DNA of 64,000 nucleotides from Paenibacillus nuruki. GTDB lineage: Bacteria; Bacillota; Bacilli; Paenibacillales; Paenibacillaceae. A model generated the notes under the pieces. The model was not told the DNA's origin. It was given only the letters and a program-made list of their open reading frames with translations, and did no database searches. Positions 58,463 to 64,000 of this stretch are shown here, in pieces. The stretch is from assembly GCF_001721045.1 (NCBI RefSeq), contig NZ_MDER01000001.1:1-64000 (forward strand). The letters are read 5' to 3'. Each line of letters opens with the position of its first letter. Position 1 is the stretch's first letter. The position numbers were made by a program, and so were the translations under genes.

Positions 58463-59047
58463 ATGGAATCCAAACCAAGCAAAGTTCCTTATAATCTAAG
58501 TAGTCTAAATGTAGAACAAGCCACGAGAGAATGGTTGCTTAAACGTGGGGTAACGATTTTGGAAATAGCTGATATTGTGATGTTTCTACAAAAAAGTTAT
58601 TATCCTTCACTTACGATTGAAGAGTGTGTAGAAAGCGTAGAAAAAGTACTGCTCAAACGCGAAGTACAGAATGCTGTCTTAACGGGTATTCAACTGGATA
58701 TTCTTGCAGAAGAAGGAAAGCTTATCTCACCTTTACAAGAAATGATCGAAAATGATGAAGGTCTGTATGGTGTCGATGAAATTTTGGCATTTGCGATTGT
58801 AAATGTATACGGAAGTATCGGCTTCACCAATTACGGTTATGTGGATAAATTAAAACCGGGCGTTCTCGCACGATTAAATGATAAAAGTATCGGACCAATC
58901 CATACGTTTTTTGATGATATTGTAGGTGCGATTGCAGCAGCGGCAAGTAGCCGGATTGCGCATGGTAAATATAAAGAACAAGATCCCGCTGTAGATACGA
59001 CCAATACTGAACTGCCTGAAGATGATGAACCGAAGCAACCAATGTAA
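58463..59047 (+). CDS. YutG-like phosphatidylglycerophosphatase A family protein
   Basis: 194 aa. The PgpA-family core GVDEILAFAIVNVYGSIGFTNYGYVDKLKPGVL and FFDDIVGAIAAAASSRIAH match B. subtilis YutG. The transmembrane segments of proteobacterial PgpA are missing, so this is the soluble Firmicute version; enzymatic activity on phosphatidylglycerol phosphate is inferred. The C-terminal 20 residues are acidic. AAAGAGG precedes the ATG. Confidence 0.88.
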   Translation: MESKPSKVPYNLSSLNVEQATREWLLKRGVTILEIADIVMFLQKSYYPSLTIEECVESVEKVLLKREVQNAVLTGIQLDILAEEGKLISPLQEMIENDEGLYGVDEILAFAIVNVYGSIGFTNYGYVDKLKPGVLARLNDKSIGPIHTFFDDIVGAIAAAASSRIAHGKYKEQDPAVDTTNTELPEDDEPKQPM

Positions 59048-59056
59048 ATCTAACAA

Positions 59057-59101
59057 AAAAACTCTGACTCCCTAGTATGTTAAAAGGGGATCAGAGTTTT
59101 T
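59057..59101. terminator. Bidirectional terminator
   Basis: Arms AAAAACTCTGA / TCAGAGTTTTT with CCC/GGG pairing inside, between the convergent yutG-like and membrane-protein genes. Confidence 0.9.
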
Positions 59102-59136
59102 GCTTAGGATAATTGTTATACCTATTGGAATACATT

Positions 59137-59799
59137 TTAGAATCCTTTGGAATGAAATAATGAAGAATCTGGTTTGGATTCTGTCTGTACATTAGATGAG
59201 GAGTGATGACCGACTTTGATATCAGGGCTAACCCACCAGTGTTTGCGTTCACGTCGTCTTTTGCTTTCTCCTGACATAAATTGCAATACGAATAGCCAGA
59301 TTAAACATAACCCTGTAAATACATAAAATAAATGAATCGATATAACGCCTGAATCATTGCGAGTCAATAATCCAGATAATAACAACAATTCTAATACGGG
59401 ATACAATAATACCGAAATAAAACGGTGTGAAGGATGATGATTACGGCGTTGCCAGAGTAGAATAGCCGGAATCACATAAGCCAGAGTGATATAGAAAGCA
59501 ATCAGCGCACAACCATTTGCCAAACGCCCTGAAGCAGTAGTAAATGGAATAATAGCAGCAGACCATCCTTGATGAATCATTATGTTCACCATACTGGTGA
59601 GTCCTTGAATAATACCTACACCAAGTCCCATATAGACCATCGTATTACGGCAACGATACCAGACAGAACGGTACTTTTCTTGTATCATAGACATATTACT
59701 AAATATTCCGATGACTGCACCAATAAGCAGTAATAAATAAGCAAGGAATCGCAATCCTTCGACTGTGATATCCAATATCGTTCCATTTGTGCTGAACAT
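59137..59799 (-). CDS. Uncharacterised membrane protein
   Basis: 220 aa with six probable transmembrane helices (about residues 15-35, 50-72, 85-105, 108-128, 138-152, 160-178) and a basic, hydrophilic C-terminal tail (GESKRRRERKHWW onward). No family recognised. Start at ATG 59799 after AAAGGGG; the frame is open to 59817. Confidence 0.7.
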   Translation of the reverse strand: MFSTNGTILDITVEGLRFLAYLLLLIGAVIGIFSNMSMIQEKYRSVWYRCRNTMVYMGLGVGIIQGLTSMVNIMIHQGWSAAIIPFTTASGRLANGCALIAFYITLAYVIPAILLWQRRNHHPSHRFISVLLYPVLELLLLSGLLTRNDSGVISIHLFYVFTGLCLIWLFVLQFMSGESKRRRERKHWWVSPDIKVGHHSSSNVQTESKPDSSLFHSKGF

Positions 59800-59926
59800 G
59801 TTAGATGCCCCTTTCACGTTTCGGGGTGTTGACTAGACTTATTGTAAAAGGATTAGCTTAATTTTGGATGAAAATGGACTTAATCTTAGTTAAAACTAAT
59901 AATGCTAGGTTGCGGAGGTTGATCTG

Positions 59927-60355
59927 ATGTCACAAGAAGTGAGTCGAGTACACAAAATTCCTTTTCGTAAAATATGTGGGCTGTTGCATATCAGGCAAAA
60001 AATTGTGAATGTCTATCCTGATTATGCTAACAAAATGGTGGTTGTGGAAACAGAGCGTAATGCTCGTAGTACAGAAACAGTTATCGAATACAAAAATAGT
60101 TATCTTGATATTCGCAAGATGTCAGCTTCCGAGTATAATCAGATGCCACATGAGCCGAATGTCACCGATAAGCTCAAAGCATTATTCGATGAAAATGAAC
60201 GTGATGTGCTTCTTCGCAGTCTGCAACACACGATTCATCAATCCGAAAGACAGTTAGAACAAGTTCAATCTGCTCAAAATAAAGAACACTCTGAAGAAAC
60301 ATTACAGATTGCCCGGCGTGCAATTGCTAAACTAACCGGCGATCTCACTGAATAA
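59927..60355 (+). CDS. Uncharacterised protein
   Basis: 142 aa, soluble. N-terminal half beta-like (KIVNVYPDYANKMVVVETERN), C-terminal half strongly helical and likely coiled coil (residues 85-140). No family recognised. GCGGAGGTTGATCTG before the ATG is a good ribosome site, and it has its own terminator. Confidence 0.7.
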   Translation: MSQEVSRVHKIPFRKICGLLHIRQKIVNVYPDYANKMVVVETERNARSTETVIEYKNSYLDIRKMSASEYNQMPHEPNVTDKLKALFDENERDVLLRSLQHTIHQSERQLEQVQSAQNKEHSEETLQIARRAIAKLTGDLTE

Positions 60356-60430
60356 TAGTCTACTACCCGTTAGCTAAACATAAAGTTATCTAAATACAAA
60401 TATTTTGAATAAGATATACATTCCATAATA

Positions 60431-60472
60431 AAAAGCATGATAGAGACTGTAATCAGCCTATATCATGCTTTT
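60431..60472. terminator. Bidirectional terminator
   Basis: Arms AAAAGCATGATA / TATCATGCTTTT with T- and A-tracts, between the convergent genes at 59927 and 60504. Confidence 0.9.
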
Positions 60473-60503
60473 TTAGTTATGGATGAGAGTTGATAATCTA
60501 ACT

Positions 60504-61487
60504 CTATTCATGAGCTGTATAGATCCAAATTCCATCTTGCTGATATTTATGAGCACGATCACGGCGAATTAATTCTTCTAGATGTGCCAATGTCTCTGAC
60601 ATCGCAAATCGTAATTGATGTAAAGTGAGCTTACTATTAAATATAGACATACATACATCGTATCCATTCAAAGGTTGTATACGAATACGTTCTGCCATAG
60701 CATCCAATCGCTGTTCATGATGATCCAGTAATTTGACCGTTCGCTCTCTAAATCCTGTAAAAGGACGACGATGTCCTGGATATGCCCACTCTACTTCATA
60801 TTCACCCAGTATACGCAATCCATCTAGATAAGATTGTAGTGGTTCAGGGTCACTATTTGGAATCAAACTAATATTAGGCGAAATCTGAGGTAATACAGCA
60901 TCACCACAGATCATTAATTTCCAATCCGCTTGATAAAAAGAAAGATGCCCTGCCGCATGACCGGAAGTCTGGATCGGTATCCACCAATGACCGGATATCT
61001 TAAAAGGTTGTTCTGGCGTAATTATGGATACTTGAGGTTGTGGCAATACCTGTGCAACAAAACTTTGTAAATGTTCTGGAAGCTGGTCTGTAATTTCGTT
61101 CGGCATGCCATTAACAGTGTAAAAATCAATAAGATCATATGCTGCTGTATTGCCTTCTCCCCATGATAATCGTGCTTCTGCGAGTGAACGTGCTGACATA
61201 TATACAGGTGCATCACTTTGTGCTTGTAACCAGCCAGCCAGACCATAATGATCTGGATGATGATGAGTTAAAATAATAGATTCCAATTGGGCAACGTCTA
61301 ATTCGAGTGTTCCCCATACTTTTTGCCATGCGGCTTCATTTTCTTCGCTACGAGGTCCTGGATCTATAACACTCCATGTATGATCGCCAACGATAATATA
61401 ACTGTTTACCCAGCGCAATGGATAAGACATAGCTATTTTCACCTGAATAATCCCGTGTTCAAACATTGTGATTTCTGGTAATTCCAT
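60504..61487 (-). CDS. MBL-fold metallo-hydrolase
   Basis: 327 aa. Zinc-binding motif TILTHHHPDHYGLAGWL-type (THHHPDH near residue 75), GHAAGHLSFYQ (third histidine), ICGDAVLP (bridging aspartate) and AYPGHRRPF (last histidine). The C-terminal helical domain resembles LACTB2/glyoxalase-II-like hydrolases. Substrate unknown. Start at ATG 61487 with GGAGG 10-11 bases before; the frame is open from a TTG at 61508. Confidence 0.9.
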   Translation of the reverse strand: MELPEITMFEHGIIQVKIAMSYPLRWVNSYIIVGDHTWSVIDPGPRSEENEAAWQKVWGTLELDVAQLESIILTHHHPDHYGLAGWLQAQSDAPVYMSARSLAEARLSWGEGNTAAYDLIDFYTVNGMPNEITDQLPEHLQSFVAQVLPQPQVSIITPEQPFKISGHWWIPIQTSGHAAGHLSFYQADWKLMICGDAVLPQISPNISLIPNSDPEPLQSYLDGLRILGEYEVEWAYPGHRRPFTGFRERTVKLLDHHEQRLDAMAERIRIQPLNGYDVCMSIFNSKLTLHQLRFAMSETLAHLEELIRRDRAHKYQQDGIWIYTAHE

Positions 61488-61548
61488 AATGTATGTATCC
61501 TCCGTCAATCCGTCTATATTTATATTATAAACGATCCAAACACAAAAA

Positions 61549-61592
61549 ACTCTCCTGATTGCACCTCTATAGCCTGAGGTGTTCAGAAGAGC
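61549..61592 (-). terminator. Terminator downstream of the gene at 61619
   Basis: Arms GAGGTGTTCAGAAGAGCT / ACTCTCCTGATTGCACCTC form an imperfect stem; on the minus strand it ends in TTTTTTG. Confidence 0.75.
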
Positions 61593-61618
61593 TTATTTTT
61601 GAATCGGTCATTCATTGC

Positions 61619-62050
61619 TCAATAACTTTCTTCCCATGGGTTGAACATTTCATGCTTGAAGTACGTGCTGTCTGCTGCTTTTTCGTTCCAATCCCACAAT
61701 TTTTGGCTTGCTTTTTCGATCTCATCATTTTTGATTTGACGAATTTCATCAAGAATAGTAAATGATTTGCCTGATTCTTTTTGGTGTTCCCAGATTACGA
61801 ACATAATGCTATCTAAATTATCACCATAACCTACAACATTCACTTGGTTAGCGTGATCGTTTAATCCCACATTTAGAAAATCATTAGTTACGATATATTT
61901 GTCATTAGCTACGTGGTAAATTGCTGCCCATTGTTCCATTTCATTAGCATTGTTTTTAATTTCGCTATTTTCTACAAATCGGAACCATCCACCAGAAGTT
62001 GCTTTAGCTTTTTCCATAATTTTTACGTTGGATAATTTAGTATAATTCAT
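61619..62050 (-). CDS. Uncharacterised protein
   Basis: 143 aa, soluble, rich in N, E, W and aromatic residues (EMEQWAAIYHVANDKY, WEHQKESGKSF, LWDWNEKAADSTYF). No family recognised. AAGGGGG 7-8 bases before the ATG and a downstream terminator support a real gene. It is bordered upstream by an AT-rich, gene-free stretch of more than 400 bases. Confidence 0.65.
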   Translation of the reverse strand: MNYTKLSNVKIMEKAKATSGGWFRFVENSEIKNNANEMEQWAAIYHVANDKYIVTNDFLNVGLNDHANQVNVVGYGDNLDSIMFVIWEHQKESGKSFTILDEIRQIKNDEIEKASQKLWDWNEKAADSTYFKHEMFNPWEESY

Positions 62051-62470
62051 AGGTTGAATCCCCCTTAGATTTTAGGTAATATTGGAGTCTTTCATGCGAC
62101 TTTGTGCCTGTTATATAGTTTATCGGTAAATTTTGCATAATATTTATAGCACTTTCCTCTCATTCGTTCTTTTTCGACATTTTTATATTCCTATATATAG
62201 GTATAGGAATAGGAATAGCATGTCTATAGAACCATAAATCAATAGGAGTAAGTAGGTATTATTACTCATCAGTAACTTTTATAATGAAGCTGATAAGTAC
62301 TGTTGTATATATTGTAACCACAGTGTATCAAACAAATCTGAAAAGGAATATTTAGTTATTGACCAAGCCTTATTCTGTTTCAAAGGTGTTCTACTTATAT
62401 ATACGTAAAAAACAAAGAAAACGATTAGTATTTTATCAAAAAACATTCAAATTTTACCACTTTTTTTATA
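62051..62470. other. AT-rich gene-free stretch
   Basis: About 420 bases with no convincing gene on either strand. It contains a short TA-rich patch with repeated ATAGGAAT-like words near 62190-62220. I see no tRNA, riboswitch or clear promoter in it, apart from the region that must promote the gene at 61619. Confidence 0.6.
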
Positions 62471-62495
62471 TTAAAAATGTAAAGAAAATATAATA

Positions 62496-62534
62496 AAAAA
62501 GCTTTTACCCCTATAAAAAGGATAAAAGCTTTTT
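62496..62534. terminator. Terminator of the mntH-like gene
   Basis: Arms AAAAAGCTTTTA / TAAAAGCTTTTT with loop, just beyond the stop at 62575. A- and T-rich on both sides. Confidence 0.88.
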
Positions 62535-62574
62535 GGATAGACTATGCAGCTCATAGGTTTAATGAATGTGTTAC

Positions 62575-63942
62575 TTAAAAACCGCCACCTGTTGCAAAAA
62601 TATAAAGTATTAAAAAGATATTTAAAGCAACAATAATGACTGTAGCGATCCATGCCAAAATTTTGACCCATGCTGGATTTACAAATGAACCCATCTTCGC
62701 CCGGTCGCTTGTAAAGCGTACCAATGGAATAATTGCAAATGGTAATTGGAGACTCAGTACTACCTGACTCCACAATAGCAATTCTCCTGTTCCTTTAGCA
62801 CCTGCAATCCATGTCACAATAAAAGCAGGAATAACGGCTAATAAACGAGTAATGATTCGGCGTAACACTGGCGAGATACGTAAGTTGATAAATCCTTCCA
62901 TTACTATCTGCCCTGCAAGTGTACCTGTAATCGTAGAATTCTGACCTGAAGCCAGTAAAGCTACTGCAAATAATGTACTGGCGATTCCTACTCCTAGTGT
63001 TGGACTAAGTAAGGCATATGCATCTTCAATCCCACTTACATTCAATCCTGTTCCAAAAAAAGCAGAAGCTCCCAAGATAAGAATCGCCGAGTTGATTAGA
63101 AAAGCGACCGATAATGAAAGAATCGAATCGATATTCGCAAATTTCACAGCTTCTTTGCGACCTTTTTCGGTTCGCTTGTATTGACGGGTCTGTACAATCG
63201 ATGAATGTAAATATAGATTATGTGGCATCACTGTTGCACCCAAAATCCCCAAAGCGACAAATAACATCGCTGGATTCGTAACAATCTCGAACTTCGGTAC
63301 ATATCCACCTAATAGCGCATGAATTTCCGGCTTAGAAATAATCACTTCAAACACAAAGATACAGAAAATCGTTGCCATCAATACGATAATAATCGATTCG
63401 ATAATCCGAAATCCTTTTTTCTGCAATAGTAATAGAAGTAAAACGTCAAATGTAGTGATGACAATACCCCATAATAGTGGAATACCAAATAATAAATTCA
63501 GTGCTATTGCGGAACCGATAACTTCAGCTAGATCGGTAGCAATAATCGCAAGCTCTGTCAGTATCCAGAGAAACACAGCTGTTCTTTTGTTAGTCGTATC
63601 ACGGGTAGCCTGTGCCAAATCTCGACCTGTTACTATTCCTAATTTGGCAGACAGACTTTGTAATAACATAGCAATGAGATTAGAAATCAGTACTACTGAT
63701 AATAGGGCGTAACCAAAGCGTGCTCCTCCTGCTATTGAAGTTGCCCAGTTCCCCGGGTCCATATATCCAACAGCAACCAATGCTCCCGGACCGGAAAAAG
63801 CGAAGAATTTGCGCCAGAATCCAGCATTTTCAGGAATCTTAACGGTATTATTGACTTCTTCCATACTGATACTTGAACTGGAATGTAACCAGTTTGATTT
63901 TTTGACATCTATCTTTGCATTTAATTCTGTGTTGGAATCCAT
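62575..63942 (-). CDS. mntH: Nramp-type divalent metal (manganese) transporter
   Basis: 455 aa with about eleven transmembrane helices. The Nramp signature GPGALVAVGYMDPGNWATS holds the metal-binding D-P-G-N in TM1, and GATVMPHNLYLHSSIVQTR carries the conserved M-P-H of TM6. It imports Mn2+ with protons. GGAGAGAG precedes the ATG. The promoter region is cut by the window edge; no MntR box is visible in the remaining 58 bases. Confidence 0.94.
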   Translation of the reverse strand: MDSNTELNAKIDVKKSNWLHSSSSISMEEVNNTVKIPENAGFWRKFFAFSGPGALVAVGYMDPGNWATSIAGGARFGYALLSVVLISNLIAMLLQSLSAKLGIVTGRDLAQATRDTTNKRTAVFLWILTELAIIATDLAEVIGSAIALNLLFGIPLLWGIVITTFDVLLLLLLQKKGFRIIESIIIVLMATIFCIFVFEVIISKPEIHALLGGYVPKFEIVTNPAMLFVALGILGATVMPHNLYLHSSIVQTRQYKRTEKGRKEAVKFANIDSILSLSVAFLINSAILILGASAFFGTGLNVSGIEDAYALLSPTLGVGIASTLFAVALLASGQNSTITGTLAGQIVMEGFINLRISPVLRRIITRLLAVIPAFIVTWIAGAKGTGELLLWSQVVLSLQLPFAIIPLVRFTSDRAKMGSFVNPAWVKILAWIATVIIVALNIFLILYIFATGGGF

Positions 63943-64000
63943 TCTTCATCTCTCTCCTTTCTCTCTATCCTTCTATATATTTGACTGATTTGATTTAGAA

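Noticed and set aside
62471..62773. 100-codon minus-strand frame at the 3' end of the Nramp gene
   Set aside because: It overlaps the Nramp gene in another frame and crosses its terminator; the composition is shadow-like.

Overview
The window is a long chromosomal stretch from a low-G+C, Gram-positive, Paenibacillus-like member of the Bacillales (about 40% G+C by eye). The reasons are strong AGGAGG-type ribosome binding sites, frequent TTG and GTG starts, sigma-A promoters with 17-bp spacers, a valS T-box, and gene order. From left to right on the minus strand it matches the Bacillus subtilis block pheA-pheB-obg-spo0B-rpmA-ysxB-rplU ... minD-minC-mreD-mreC-mreB-radC-maf ... folC-valS ... hemL-hemB-hemD-hemC-hemX-hemA-ysxC-lonA-clpX-tig, then rdgB-rph. 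Nearly all core genes lie on the minus strand.

Layout. 1-300: tandem promoters and leader of an rRNA operon whose 16S gene begins in the first ~12 bases and runs off the left edge. 0.4-6.5 kb: pheA, thrB, hom, pheB, obg and a membrane-anchored Spo0B-like protein. 6.6-9.1 kb: L27, the Prp protease that trims L27, L21 with its leader, and an RNase E/G family enzyme. 9.2-15.8 kb: shape and division genes (rodA, minD, minC, mreD, mreC, mreB), radC and maf. 15.8-22.1 kb: murC, folC and valS with a T-box reading a GTC valine codon. 22.1-31.0 kb: an RluA enzyme and a full glutamate-to-uroporphyrinogen pathway (hemA, hemX, sirC-type dehydrogenase, hemC, a cobA-hemD fusion, hemB, hemL), split by a terminator into two units. 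31-41 kb: speD, an orphan conserved gene, ysxC, lon, ispG, clpX, clpP, tig. In B. subtilis this block also carries spoIVFA/spoIVFB, spoVID, ysxE and lonB; none is present here.

42.1-56.8 kb is an accessory insertion between the conserved tig side and the conserved rph-rdgB side. Two identical tRNA-Arg(TCT) genes in inverted orientation, with their 3' ends facing each other, bracket 6.8 kb of mixed genes: a DUF438/hemerythrin/PAS protein, a divergent Gfo/Idh dehydrogenase and AraC regulator, a GNAT, MepB, a PsiE-like protein, and a small protein strikingly like the Gpp34 (Cry34) insecticidal aegerolysins. Beyond the second tRNA come a FapA-like DUF342 protein and a five-gene operon with its own promoter and terminator. 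That operon encodes a leucine-rich-repeat protein, an ATP-grasp-like protein, an alkaline-phosphatase-superfamily hydrolase and two radical SAM enzymes, and corresponds to the uncharacterised STM4015-STM4014-STM4013-STM4012-STM4011 families first named from Salmonella. It is the best candidate in the window for an undescribed biochemical system.

56.9-64 kb returns to housekeeping and scattered genes: rdgB, rph, a YutG/PgpA-like protein, several orphan proteins, an MBL-fold hydrolase and an Nramp-type manganese transporter cut just upstream of its start by the right edge. Family assignments come from reading motifs and from memory of the families; no database search was run.
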